A model generated the notes under the pieces. That model was not told the DNA's origin, searched no databases, and saw nothing but the letters and a program-made list of their open reading frames with translations. From NCBI RefSeq assembly GCF_001999335.1, contig NZ_MLHS01000008.1, positions 1 through 32,286 on the forward strand: a stretch of 32,286 nucleotides of DNA, written 5' to 3'. This document shows, in pieces, positions 8,050-16,729 of this stretch. How positions within the stretch are numbered: the stretch's first letter is position 1; the number at the start of each line of letters is the position of its first letter. The stretch comes from Rodentibacter sp. Ppn85 (GTDB lineage Bacteria; Pseudomonadota; Gammaproteobacteria; Enterobacterales; Pasteurellaceae). A program made the position numbers and the translations under genes.

Positions 8050-9059
8050 AAAAAGAAGCAATTTTTAAACAATTAGGCTTTTCAATAAGAAAAATTAACG
8101 ATGATGAAATCGAAATTAAACTATCTTTTCTTGATGGTTTTTTAAGAGGTTTATTTAGAATAACGATTATAGGAATTTTATTAATTGTTAGTATAAATGA
8201 CTTAACTCACAAAAAAACACCACTCTCAACATTGTATAATACGCTAAAAGAAGATTATATATGGGCATTTGCCCCAGACAAAAAGTTGCTACCTCAATAT
8301 GAGAAATATGTTCTTGTTAAATCGGATCCAGATTATTTTTCTCGTCATCCAGAAAAATATCCTCCAATACCTTATGAAAAATATAAAGATCTTCACTTAG
8401 ATGGTGAGTTTATTTTATTAAATAAAATTTATTTGGATTTTTTCTTTTTACTATCCATTATTTTCTTATTTTTTTATCCTCACCACCGAACCCTACGGCT
8501 AAACCGAAAATATCGGGTGTTTTACAGTCAAAATATTGTCGGTACCGGTGTGGTTCCTGTACCGGAGAAAGGCGATCCTCTTTCCGGTATTTTATATAAT
8601 CGCTTTAGCATTTATCCCTTTGGAAGGGGGCAACATTTTTCACTATCTGTCACGTTAAAACTTTTTGAGGGAAAAGCCCGAGACGGTTTTTTCTTAGGGA
8701 TTTACCCCACTCCCAATTCGGAGCATAATGAGCATATTGTGCGTGCAATGCGGGAATTTTTTACGCAAGACAATCCGGAATTTTTACAGCATATCGGCAG
8801 ATGTTACCGCACTCCTTGGTGCCGACCGCTAATCGCCTTTTGCAACAGCCTTAGCCCGATTTACTTTCCTTTTTTTCACCGTAAAAAGGCAGAAAAAGCC
8901 ATTGCCGAATACCAAGCCGAATGGAACAAACTCAGCCCGAAACAGCAACAACTCCGTTATCACGCCGTTCAAAAGCGCCAACAAGAAATCAATAACAACC
9001 TTAAACAACAAGGGTTTTACAACGAAGTGGATCATCGTTGGACTTGGCGCGATGATTAA
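8046..9059 (+). CDS. Two-pass membrane protein, probable immunity protein (copy B, tandem paralogue)
   Basis: This 337-residue protein is a clear paralogue of the gene before it: both start with IFKQLG and share SIRK, DDEIEI-type residues, a first membrane helix near residues 34-51, PLS-LY, the W-PDK-L loop motif, a second hydrophobic helix followed by HRTLRLNRKYRV, VPVPEKGDPLSGILY-RFSIY, and a C-terminal stretch with PWCRPLIAFCNS and RKKAEKA. The periplasmic loop differs most, as expected if the copies recognise different toxin variants. The start codon overlaps the previous stop (ATGA), so the two are translationally coupled. It is either a second immunity protein for the same effector or one kept against variants carried by rivals. 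The role is inferred from position and topology. Confidence 0.62.
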   Translation: MKKEAIFKQLGFSIRKINDDEIEIKLSFLDGFLRGLFRITIIGILLIVSINDLTHKKTPLSTLYNTLKEDYIWAFAPDKKLLPQYEKYVLVKSDPDYFSRHPEKYPPIPYEKYKDLHLDGEFILLNKIYLDFFFLLSIIFLFFYPHHRTLRLNRKYRVFYSQNIVGTGVVPVPEKGDPLSGILYNRFSIYPFGRGQHFSLSVTLKLFEGKARDGFFLGIYPTPNSEHNEHIVRAMREFFTQDNPEFLQHIGRCYRTPWCRPLIAFCNSLSPIYFPFFHRKKAEKAIAEYQAEWNKLSPKQQQLRYHAVQKRQQEINNNLKQQGFYNEVDHRWTWRDD

Positions 9060-9076
9060 AAACAGAGGTAAATTTG

Positions 9077-9085
9077 ACCGCACTT
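9077..9085 (-). other. Uptake signal sequence between immunity genes and the remnant
   Basis: An exact ACCGCACTT lies in the gap between copy B and the broken third copy. Other exact copies in the window are at 635-643, 1475-1483, 2680-2688, 2718-2726, 10605-10613, 22749-22757, 24832-24840, 25852-25860, 27396-27404 and 28490-28498. These promote DNA uptake in competent Pasteurellaceae and identify the family. Confidence 0.9.
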
Positions 9086-9103
9086 TATTTCGTTAATTTT
9101 AAT

Positions 9104-9285
9104 GAGAAAATCCGGAATTTATGCAATATATTCATTCTTGGTATCGCATTCCTTGGTTTAATCCGTTAATCGCATTTTGTAACAGTTTTGTGTTTATTTG
9201 CCGCCCCGTTTTCAGACGAAAAAAGCAGAGTAAGCCATTCTCGCCTTTAATCAGGAATGGGAGAAATTTCTTATAAACAAAAACT
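9104..9285 (+). pseudogene. Broken third copy of the immunity gene (C-terminal fragment)
   Basis: These bases are a near-identical copy of 7723-7905 in immunity copy A. Bases 9121-9180 match 7741-7800 at 59 of 60 positions (counted by eye), encoding MQYIHSWYRIPWFNPLI and onward. After 9180 the match continues with more differences, and one A has been lost from the A-run in GACGAAAAAAAGCAG, shifting the frame; the frame then closes. No start codon, membrane helices or loop remain. It is the 3' remnant of a former third immunity gene, left between copy B and the hcp promoter. Little identity is visible upstream of about 9104 or downstream of about 9285. Confidence 0.88.
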
Positions 9286-9370
9286 ATATTTTTTCCCTTC
9301 AATACATAAACATGAAATATAAAAAAACTTTCCTAGTTTGAATGAAATTTAATGTTAAATGCTATTTAAT

Positions 9371-9401
9371 TTGATATAGTTATGTCTGTCTATTATAGAC
9401 A
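9371..9401 (+). promoter_or_regulatory. Likely sigma-70 promoter of hcp with an overlapping palindrome
   Basis: TTGATA (9371-9376) and TATAGA (9394-9399) are separated by 17 bases, a good sigma-70 arrangement, which puts the transcript start near 9406, about 32 bases before the hcp start codon. A perfect 15-base palindrome, TGTCTATTATAGACA (9387-9401), covers the -10 box and could be an operator. The promoter call is by inspection only. Confidence 0.6.
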
Positions 9402-9437
9402 CAACTATTTAATCTTTAACATCATTAGGAGAATTTT

Positions 9438-9953
9438 ATGCCTACTCCAGCGTTTATCTCTATCGAAGGTAGTAATCAAGGAAAAATTACAGCAGGCGCA
9501 TTTACCGAAGACTCTGTCGGTAATGTTTATGTTGAAGGTCATGAAGATGAGATCATGGCACAAGCAATTAGCCATATCGTAACCGTTCCGACTGATCCTC
9601 AATCCGGTCAACCGTCCGGTCAACGTGTTCACAAAGCATTTAAATTTACTTGCTCTTTAAACAAAGCAGTACCTTTAATGTATAACGCATTAGCTTCCGG
9701 AGAAATGTTACCAAAAGTTGAAGTTACTTGGTTTCGCACTTCTATTGATGGTCGTCAAGAAGAATTTTTCTCAACTGTATTAGAAGACGCAGTAATTGTT
9801 GATATGAATTTAGTGATGCCAAATGCACAAGATCCAAGCAATGCACCATATACTCAATTATTAGAAGTTAGCATGAGTTATCGCAAAATTAACTGGGATC
9901 ATACTATTGCTGGTACATCAGGCTCTGACGACTGGCGCAGACCACAAGTTTAA
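9438..9953 (+). CDS. hcp: Hcp (TssD), inner-tube protein
   Basis: Hcp hexamers stack into the tube that is fired through the contracting sheath. The 171-residue product starts MPTPAFISIEGSNQGKI, then GHEDEIMAQAISH, AFKFTCSLNKAVPLMYNALASGE, EVTWFR and the late SMSYRKINWDHT, all typical of the Hcp1/EvpC family at its normal length. AGGAG at 9428-9432 precedes ATG 9438. It has its own promoter and a strong terminator, consistent with the high level of Hcp that is needed. The gene lies directly downstream of the immunity array and converges on the 3' end of tssM. No C-terminal toxin extension is present. Confidence 0.97.
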   Translation: MPTPAFISIEGSNQGKITAGAFTEDSVGNVYVEGHEDEIMAQAISHIVTVPTDPQSGQPSGQRVHKAFKFTCSLNKAVPLMYNALASGEMLPKVEVTWFRTSIDGRQEEFFSTVLEDAVIVDMNLVMPNAQDPSNAPYTQLLEVSMSYRKINWDHTIAGTSGSDDWRRPQV

Positions 9954-9968
9954 TTTTATAAACTTTGT

Positions 9969-10003
9969 AAAAAAGCTAAATAGGGAACTGTTTAGCTTTT
10001 TTT
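9969..10003 (+). terminator. Rho-independent terminator of hcp
   Basis: A 12-base perfect stem, AAAAAAGCTAAA (9969-9980) with TTTAGCTTTTTT (9991-10002), encloses a 10-base loop and runs into a T tract. The A run on the left also makes it usable in the opposite direction. Confidence 0.88.
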
Positions 10004-10033
10004 ATTTTCTGACAAAACTTACTTTTTTCTATT

Positions 10034-10064
10034 AAAAAAGGGAAATATTATCTATTTCCCTTTT
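10034..10064 (-). terminator. Rho-independent terminator of the tssB-tssM operon (bidirectional)
   Basis: AAAAGGGAAATA (10036-10047) pairs perfectly with TATTTCCCTTTT (10053-10064) around a five-base loop. Read on the minus strand it ends in six T residues 25 bases beyond the tssM stop, so it should end the long structural operon; on the plus strand it backs up the hcp terminator. Confidence 0.85.
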
Positions 10065-10088
10065 ATTAGAAGTCATAAGCTAATTTGG

Positions 10089-13000
10089 CTAATTACTTTC
10101 GGGTAATTCAATTTCATCCTCAAAAATTTCCATTGGTTCAATGAGATCTTTGGTATCTTTTTCCGTATCAAGTAGTTTGGATGGTAATCTGAAACCACTC
10201 AACATACCGCCAAAGAAAGGATTTGAGCCATTTTCTACCGTCAATCGATAATTAATCGCGCCACCATTTAACTTAAATGAAAGATCCACAGATTGTCCGT
10301 TTGCTTTTTTGGCAGCTTGATCCAATACTTTAAATAATGACCATTCACCGGTACGACGAAGTGTTGACGTTTCTCCCATTGAAGTCACAAGAGTTAAACT
10401 TGTTTCTACATCCTGACGTGTCGTATTCGGCCAAATTAAACGACTTGCCGATGGAATTTCATGACTATATTTCAATAACTGTCCGTCAATATTAAAGGTC
10501 GATGCTGTAAATTTTCCAGAAAGACCTAGGGGTTTTAGGCTGAAGGAAATACTAACGTTACCGGACGTATCAAAGTAATTTCTCTGAATATTTTGTAAAT
10601 CCTGAAGTGCGGTCAAAAATTCTGAAGAAATTACGCTTTCTCCATTAACTATTGAAAGTTCAGCATTATCTTCTAAGAAAAATTTCAAATAGCTATCATA
10701 AAAACGTTGTACCCGTCCGTTTGGTCCAAAAAACTCACGGAAATCATCAAGTGAAACACTTTGCGTTGCTTTACGATTTAATGGATAACGGTTTGCTATC
10801 CTGTTTTGATAAAAACTATATACATTACGATTCCATAATGTATTAATCTCGTTCAAAGCTGTTTTTAATTCAAGTGTCCAAGCCTCATCCGCCACCCTAT
10901 TCAGTTGAATAGAAAGTGGCTCTGCCATCTCATTTGCCAAGCGTTTTAAGTCAACCGTAGGATTAGTTCGTTCTAAATTAAGCTCAGACATAATAGCTTT
11001 CAATGCCGTTTGAGACGGCTCCGGTGATTTCTGAATCGTTTGCATATAAAACTTCAATTCAGACAATTTTTTCATCACCGTATCCATGTGCGGTTGATCA
11101 GCATTAGATGTTACTTTTACCTCATTAATTAAAGGCGCGAAATGATGACCAATTTGTAATGACGCCATTTGATTTGCAGTAGCCACATTTGAATTATCAT
11201 TACTATTTTCGGCATTAATTCCCGATAAACTTGGATAAATATCACTATTTTTATCAAGCAAATTAATCATTTTTTGCAATGGTTTTTCATTACTTGTTAA
11301 TGCCTCTAATACATCAACAGCATGGCGTAAGTCAACAAAACGAATTATTTCTAAGTTATTTAATGCTTCTTGCCAAGTTTGGATATAATCAGCAATATAA
11401 CGCTCGCGAATTTGCTCTGATAAATTAATGAGATCTTCTTTTGAATAATTTGTAGTTTGCTGCTTACCTAGAACCCAAGCATCAATTGCGGCGAGTTGCA
11501 ATAAATCTTGTGCTTTCGGATCATAAAAATCTTTATATGCCCAATCGGTAAATAATGGGCTAATCAACGTACCATACCAACTGATATTTTTATCCTTAAA
11601 GAAGGTTTTAGGATCTTCCGGTGTTAAATCCGTTTTAAATATCGTTGCAAAACTCTGACCAATCTCGGCTTTCAAATCCGTTGCGGGTTGCAATTCAGTA
11701 TTTGCCAAAATTTTGAAGTTTTGGTACACACGATCAGCCAATGGCAATTTGCTATATTCTTGCTGTTTATCTGCAATTTTTTTATCAAACATACTTAAAT
11801 CGGGATCAACGTGCTTCATTGCATAACTAAAATGAGCCATGAGCTGACGTTGAATATCAGGATTTTTAGGATAATTCTTTTGCAAATATTTTGTCATCCA
11901 CTGTTCCGGAATCTTCACTTTTCGGTTTGCCATATCATCAATCATACGATAAACACGCAACAGCTCTAATCCTTCGTTGCTATCTTCCGGTAAAGCATCC
12001 ATTTGCTCAATTAATCCCATAGCAATCTCAGGTAAAAAACGTTCAGAAAGAAATTTCTTGTAAGCTTCACTTACCTTTTCACCGACTTTCTTACCTTGGT
12101 ATAAACCAAAATCCTCAATCACCGGTAAAGCCTCTTCGTAATTTCCGTAACCATAGGTCGCTTGACGCAATATATTTAATGGTTTTAATAGGTTACGTCC
12201 GGTTGGATCCATAGATTGGCTAATATTCATTTGGCGAAATTCTTCGGTCAGCCTTAAGATTTTCACTGAAGTCGTTTTATTTTGATAAAAGTAATTATGC
12301 CAGGTTGCTAAAATGCAAATTCCACATACGGCAACAGCAACGGCACCAAATATAAATTTACGCTTATTACGACGAATTTCTTTTTTATTATCACTAACAA
12401 GTCCAGCTTCGGGATAAATGATATTTTGGAAAAAATTATATGTAAAATAAGCTCTCTGAGTACGCTCAGGCTGATAACTTGGTATAACATGAGGTAAATC
12501 AAACTGCTTAGAAATCGCAGCTTGATAGAAATCCATCGGAATCCCCTCTTGGAAAATAGAAGAAAAGTAAACGCCTCGAACATAAGGGGTGGTAGTAAAA
12601 CGATCGCTCTCTAAGATATCGCTAATAAACTGAAGCAAAATATCTTTCATTCCACCTAATTGACGCGCATACATATAAAGAGATTCACGATCTTCTTGTG
12701 AAATCGTGGAGGCTAATTTATCAAAGATGAGCTCTTCCACTTCTTTTACAAATGCAGCATAACTCTCTGCGAACTCTTTCGTCCAGTTATCAATTTGTTC
12801 ATCAGTATTCAAGGTAAAAGAGAAACCTAAATTTTTATGGCGCTCCGATTGCTTTAAATCACGATAAAATGTTTCAAAACCTTCAATAAGATCTACTTTA
12901 TTTAAAACAACATACACTGGTACACGCGCACCAAATTGTTCCGTAACCTCACGAATTCGATTGCGTAATATCACAGCTAATGCCTGTCTGTCACTGTGAT

Positions 13001-13775
13001 TTGCTGCAATTAATTTCGGAAGATCTACAACTAAAATGATACCGTTAATAGGTCTTTGCGGACGAACATCACTAATCCAATCAAGCAAATGTTTCCACAA
13101 TCCTTTTGCAATTTTTCCATCCTGATCACGCTCAGTCCCCAGCTGTTGAATCATCCCTCCTTCGGGATCAAATAAAATCGCATCATCACTTGCCCACCAA
13201 TCAATTTGATATAAAGAATTCTCACGCATATAGCGTTTAGAAGTTCTTTCTGAGGCTGTTAGTGTAAATTTCTGGTTAGAGCGATTAATAAAACTTGTTT
13301 TTCCCGCCTTATGCGAACCAAGCACCATATACCAAGGAAGTTGGTACATATAATCTTTATTAGATAAATGATTCTTTAGTGATTCAGACATTAACTCAAG
13401 ACTATCATCTTGCTCTTTAATATACGGGAGAATAACGTCTTTTTCTTCTTGTTGTTTTTCTAATTCATTCTTTTCTTTGTTTAAACGAAGATTTCTTAAT
13501 TGAAGTTTTAAAATCGCAATAATAGCTAAAGTTAGCAAAACAATTACTGTTGCAATAATTCGACTTCCCATTCCAACTTGTTTAGCAAGTTTATAATCCC
13601 AACCTTCCTCATTTGAAAGACCAGAGAAACTCCAAGAACTTCCATAAGTCCAAATCCCAATAAAAATGAGGATAAGGCCTAATGCAAATAACACAGGAAG
13701 TGAATTTTTAAGATGTGAAAAAATAGGGCGTGTAAACTGACGAAAAATTCCTAATAATCGGTTCAAGTAATTCAT
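10089..13775 (-). CDS. tssM: TssM (IcmF/VasK) inner-membrane complex protein
   Basis: TssM spans the inner membrane and reaches through the periplasm to the lipoprotein TssJ, with TssL as cytoplasmic partner. The 1228-residue product has membrane helices near residues 25-46 and 71-92, a cytoplasmic NTPase-like domain, a third helix near 472-492 (FGAVAVAVCGICILA) and a large periplasmic part ending in the IcmF/TssM C-terminal domain. Nucleotide-binding motifs look intact: GSHKAGKT (153-160), VVDLP (near 247) and NKVD (near 292). Some TssM proteins have lost them, so this one may bind GTP or ATP. Last gene of the operon; its ATG overlaps the tssA stop (ATGA). An uptake signal (10605-10613) lies in the periplasmic part. 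Confidence 0.97.
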   Translation of the reverse strand: MNYLNRLLGIFRQFTRPIFSHLKNSLPVLFALGLILIFIGIWTYGSSWSFSGLSNEEGWDYKLAKQVGMGSRIIATVIVLLTLAIIAILKLQLRNLRLNKEKNELEKQQEEKDVILPYIKEQDDSLELMSESLKNHLSNKDYMYQLPWYMVLGSHKAGKTSFINRSNQKFTLTASERTSKRYMRENSLYQIDWWASDDAILFDPEGGMIQQLGTERDQDGKIAKGLWKHLLDWISDVRPQRPINGIILVVDLPKLIAANHSDRQALAVILRNRIREVTEQFGARVPVYVVLNKVDLIEGFETFYRDLKQSERHKNLGFSFTLNTDEQIDNWTKEFAESYAAFVKEVEELIFDKLASTISQEDRESLYMYARQLGGMKDILLQFISDILESDRFTTTPYVRGVYFSSIFQEGIPMDFYQAAISKQFDLPHVIPSYQPERTQRAYFTYNFFQNIIYPEAGLVSDNKKEIRRNKRKFIFGAVAVAVCGICILATWHNYFYQNKTTSVKILRLTEEFRQMNISQSMDPTGRNLLKPLNILRQATYGYGNYEEALPVIEDFGLYQGKKVGEKVSEAYKKFLSERFLPEIAMGLIEQMDALPEDSNEGLELLRVYRMIDDMANRKVKIPEQWMTKYLQKNYPKNPDIQRQLMAHFSYAMKHVDPDLSMFDKKIADKQQEYSKLPLADRVYQNFKILANTELQPATDLKAEIGQSFATIFKTDLTPEDPKTFFKDKNISWYGTLISPLFTDWAYKDFYDPKAQDLLQLAAIDAWVLGKQQTTNYSKEDLINLSEQIRERYIADYIQTWQEALNNLEIIRFVDLRHAVDVLEALTSNEKPLQKMINLLDKNSDIYPSLSGINAENSNDNSNVATANQMASLQIGHHFAPLINEVKVTSNADQPHMDTVMKKLSELKFYMQTIQKSPEPSQTALKAIMSELNLERTNPTVDLKRLANEMAEPLSIQLNRVADEAWTLELKTALNEINTLWNRNVYSFYQNRIANRYPLNRKATQSVSLDDFREFFGPNGRVQRFYDSYLKFFLEDNAELSIVNGESVISSEFLTALQDLQNIQRNYFDTSGNVSISFSLKPLGLSGKFTASTFNIDGQLLKYSHEIPSASRLIWPNTTRQDVETSLTLVTSMGETSTLRRTGEWSLFKVLDQAAKKANGQSVDLSFKLNGGAINYRLTVENGSNPFFGGMLSGFRLPSKLLDTEKDTKDLIEPMEIFEDEIELPESN

Positions 13776-15229
13776 TCATTATCCCTTAATAATTGATCTT
13801 TTAATTTTTCCAGTTGAATAAAGAAGGAGCTATCCCACTCTTCAACAGTATATTTTCTACAAATATTATTCAGTTCTGAGAGCTCATTAAGTGCAATAGA
13901 AACCATACCTTCTTTTAAAAAGAAACGTATTTTTTCAATTTGTAAATAATGTTTTGCACGAATATCCTTCACAGATTTTAGTTGCTCATCAATTTTTTTG
14001 AGTACAGCAACAAAACCTTCCGATAAATAAAGTTCATCAAAACCATTATCCGGCTGATTTTGTATCACACCTTGAGATATTGTATTGGCACTATCCTCTT
14101 CAAAAAGCCAATCAGAAACAGAATGACTTAAAAATAAGTCACCATTTTGAAACTTAGCCAAATGAAATGCAGGAAACTTTTCAACAAACTGCTTTGTTAC
14201 ATTTCTGATAGACTTGGCTACATCTTGAAACTTTAATGCTTCACAACATTTTGCCGATAAATAGCTACCCTCAATCCAATATGGGCTTGTTGTTAGCGTT
14301 TTTTCAATTCGCTCAAGTAATTCAATACTTGGAGATGAAACCACTTTATCTCGATAATCACTGATTTTATCAATCGGAACAGACTGCATTGCAGTAATGC
14401 CTTGTTCATTCATCTCCGGTAATTGCGTAATATTATGCCATAATCCAAAACGACGGCTGACATAGCCTAATATTGATGAAGGTTGCAATTTACAACTTGT
14501 ATCGGCCACTTGTAAATAGAACTGCTTTAACTGTCTAGAATTTGTCAGTTGAAACTCATTTATATCCGGAATATTTAACGAAGTTGTTTCAGAAACCGTC
14601 TTTGATGTACGAACCGCCCCTGCTGGTAATGTATTATTGCTTTGGCTTACGTCATTCTCTTTATTAAGTAAAATATTCTCAACAGAATCTGACCGCTCTT
14701 TTATAAAACGTTGTAACCGAACTAAAATCGATTCCGCATTAGGGATATATTCTCTTAATTGGTTTAAAAGTGCTTCTGTGAGCTGATTAACCGTCTCACT
14801 CTCTTTAGCTGTAAATTTTACCTCAAGGTTATTTGATATTGCATTTTCAAAACGTTCAAGAATCAGTGAGATTGACTTTACTTTAAATCGATTAATCGTA
14901 TTATCTGCTGAAGGTTTAGGATAAGCGTTAAAAAGAAATTTCTTATTAAATTCTGAAAATAACGACAGAAACTCAATCAAATTAGACTTAAATTCTTTGT
15001 AAAGTAAAGCATATCCTAAATATTGTAATACCTTATAATCTTTGCAATTTTCAACTAAATATTGATGAGAATTTGAAATAAGCCCGTTCCAATCGATTGT
15101 GTCATGTTGTAAAGAACCAAACTTCATGACTTGTTCATCAATAGTAAAGAAGAGCTGGCTTCCCTCATCCGGAATACCAACCGGAAAATACTCCCCGGCA
15201 ATATCATCCAAAATATTTTGATATTTCAT
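13772..15229 (-). CDS. tssA: TssA-family protein of the VasJ/ImpA type
   Basis: TssA proteins guide baseplate assembly and sheath/tube polymerisation. The 485-residue product has an ImpA-N-like first part (IDWNGLISNSHQYL, VLQYLGYALLYKE, FLSLFSEF with FLFNAYPKP, the usual W-P-R-like position) and a helical C-terminus (LYLSEGFVAVLKKIDEQL, ALNELSELNNICRKYTVEEWD) resembling the VasJ domain. The central part carries a low-complexity linker rich in S, N and T. The TagO gene stops at 15231, so ATG 15229 (MKYQNIL, TAATATG junction) is the simplest start; a GTG at 15241 has a better Shine-Dalgarno (AAGAAAAG) and would add four residues. It is the only TssA-like gene in the window. Assignment to TssA is firm; the subclass is less so. 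Confidence 0.85.
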   Translation of the reverse strand: MKYQNILDDIAGEYFPVGIPDEGSQLFFTIDEQVMKFGSLQHDTIDWNGLISNSHQYLVENCKDYKVLQYLGYALLYKEFKSNLIEFLSLFSEFNKKFLFNAYPKPSADNTINRFKVKSISLILERFENAISNNLEVKFTAKESETVNQLTEALLNQLREYIPNAESILVRLQRFIKERSDSVENILLNKENDVSQSNNTLPAGAVRTSKTVSETTSLNIPDINEFQLTNSRQLKQFYLQVADTSCKLQPSSILGYVSRRFGLWHNITQLPEMNEQGITAMQSVPIDKISDYRDKVVSSPSIELLERIEKTLTTSPYWIEGSYLSAKCCEALKFQDVAKSIRNVTKQFVEKFPAFHLAKFQNGDLFLSHSVSDWLFEEDSANTISQGVIQNQPDNGFDELYLSEGFVAVLKKIDEQLKSVKDIRAKHYLQIEKIRFFLKEGMVSIALNELSELNNICRKYTVEEWDSSFFIQLEKLKDQLLRDNE

Positions 15230-15230
15230 A

Positions 15231-15866
15231 TTACCAACCACATTCTTTTCTTATTGGTGCAACCTGAGAGGCAAGCCCATGGTTTTTGAAGATGTACTGA
15301 CGATTCTCTTGGGGAAGGGAAACAGAAAATGTATCAATATATAAAATCGATTTTAGTTGTTTGATAGCATAAAGTCCGCGACCGGCATCAAGTAAATAGC
15401 CTCGTTCGGCGCTTTGCCAATCAATTTTAGAGGCCGTTTGATTCGTTTCAGTATTAGCAATATGCACATTCAGCAAACTATGCTTAACCGGTTTAGCCAA
15501 TGCTATTTGAAACCTTGTTATATTATCTTTACAGGCAATGTACACTGAGGCATCCCCATCATTACTTAGTAAAGCCAACTCTAAGCTATTTTCAACCGCA
15601 GAATTCCCGACATCATCTTTTGCCAATGTAAAAATATCACCAACCAATTTGGGCACAAGGTTACCTAATACACGCTCATCAATCACTTGTTCTCTAACCG
15701 GTGTATTAAATGCGCTGTCAAAACAAGCAAGGCGATTAATATTTGATTTGATTGAAACACATTGTTCAGCTTGTTCCAGTCTCCCTTGTGATAAAGCACT
15801 TATAGAGTATATTGATAAGAAAGAAGCAAGTATCGTTTTACATATAAAAGATAAACGTAGTGTCAT
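15231..15866 (-). CDS. tagO: TagO/VasI-like T6SS-associated exported protein
   Basis: The product has a classical signal peptide (MTLRLSFICKTILASF, then SISALSQG) and a secreted part that opens with EQCVSIKSNINRLACFDSAF, matching the C-x-x-I-x(4)-RL-x-CYD signature of the VasI/TagO family, and ends in RKECGW, also typical. Family members are periplasmic accessory proteins found beside tssL, tssA and tssM; their precise task is poorly defined. I prefer ATG 15866 because GAGG lies nine bases before it; ATG 15881 would add five residues ahead of the signal peptide. It starts 18 bases after the tssL stop and ends one base before the tssA start codon. Confidence 0.82.
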   Translation of the reverse strand: MTLRLSFICKTILASFLSIYSISALSQGRLEQAEQCVSIKSNINRLACFDSAFNTPVREQVIDERVLGNLVPKLVGDIFTLAKDDVGNSAVENSLELALLSNDGDASVYIACKDNITRFQIALAKPVKHSLLNVHIANTETNQTASKIDWQSAERGYLLDAGRGLYAIKQLKSILYIDTFSVSLPQENRQYIFKNHGLASQVAPIRKECGW

Positions 15867-15883
15867 CAAAAGGATCCTCATTG

Positions 15884-16729
15884 CTACATATTATTGATAA
15901 TATCATTGACGTTATTAATAATTTCAGTCGAATATGAATCTAAAAACATGCTATATAAGAAGTAAATTAACGCAAAGACAAGCAAAGTTCCCCATACAAA
16001 GCGATTTAGTGATAATGGTTTTTTCACCGTATAATCCCTTTTATAGAGATGTATCTGCTGACTTCTTTGATAGTCATATCCTCGTAATGGTCTAAGCGTC
16101 TTTTGTAATTTAATTAATGTGTTTTGAATGTTTTCTTGACCATGTGGCCCAATTGCATACTGCCCTTTGAATCCAAGAGCAAGGCAAATGTACATAAACT
16201 CCAGTAATTCATAATATTTTTCCGGTTCTAGCATCGTTCTTGACAAAATCGAATAAAACTTTTCCCCTCCCCAGGTCTCATTATGGAAATGAGCTAATAA
16301 AGAACGTTGTCCCCAAATCGAGGAGTTTCCCCAAGGCGTTGCCATAACAATTTCATCAATAAATGTGCACACGCAGTATCTGAACGAGAGTTGAAAAGCA
16401 CTGTCATAATTCAATTCTTTTACTTTTTCACTCAATACCATCACTTCATTTTGCATTCTGGAATAAAGACTTCCTATATCTTCTAAATGAGATATCTTTT
16501 TTAACCGAAGTGCCGTTGCCAGCAATGGATTTGCCAATTCAATTAAGGCATTATAGGAATGTGTCTGTAACTGAAAGTCGTAGTCAATATCAAAGTCAAC
16601 ATTGACAACTTGCTCATAAAGAAGATCTGTTTTCTCATTAATTACCGGCACATTATTTGTAATGACTACTCGCCCTGAAGGCTCATCAATGGAAGGATTA
16701 TAGGTATTTAATAATTCACGATTATTCAT
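15884..16729 (-). CDS. tssL: TssL (DotU/ImpK) inner-membrane protein
   Basis: TssL is a tail-anchored protein whose cytoplasmic hook domain links the TssJM membrane complex to the baseplate. The 281-residue product shows the DotU core (NPLLATALRLK, FRYCVCTFIDEIVMATPWG, LLAHFHNETWGGEKF, LLEFMYICLALGFKGQY) and one membrane helix near residues 244-263 (VFALIYFLYSMFL), with only about 18 residues after it. It therefore lacks the peptidoglycan-binding OmpA-like extension seen in some homologues, and no separate TagL is present here. ATG 16729 shares a base with the tssK stop (TAATG), which decides the start. Confidence 0.95.
   Translation of the reverse strand: MNNRELLNTYNPSIDEPSGRVVITNNVPVINEKTDLLYEQVVNVDFDIDYDFQLQTHSYNALIELANPLLATALRLKKISHLEDIGSLYSRMQNEVMVLSEKVKELNYDSAFQLSFRYCVCTFIDEIVMATPWGNSSIWGQRSLLAHFHNETWGGEKFYSILSRTMLEPEKYYELLEFMYICLALGFKGQYAIGPHGQENIQNTLIKLQKTLRPLRGYDYQRSQQIHLYKRDYTVKKPLSLNRFVWGTLLVFALIYFLYSMFLDSYSTEIINNVNDIINNM

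Noticed and set aside
9382-9582. Plus-strand frame of 66 codons starting inside the hcp promoter
   Set aside because: It overlaps hcp out of frame, with no ribosome binding site or family similarity; hcp is clearly the real gene.
15538-15897. Open frame of 119 codons on the plus strand
   Set aside because: Antisense to tagO and the tssL junction, no ribosome binding site and no recognisable motif.
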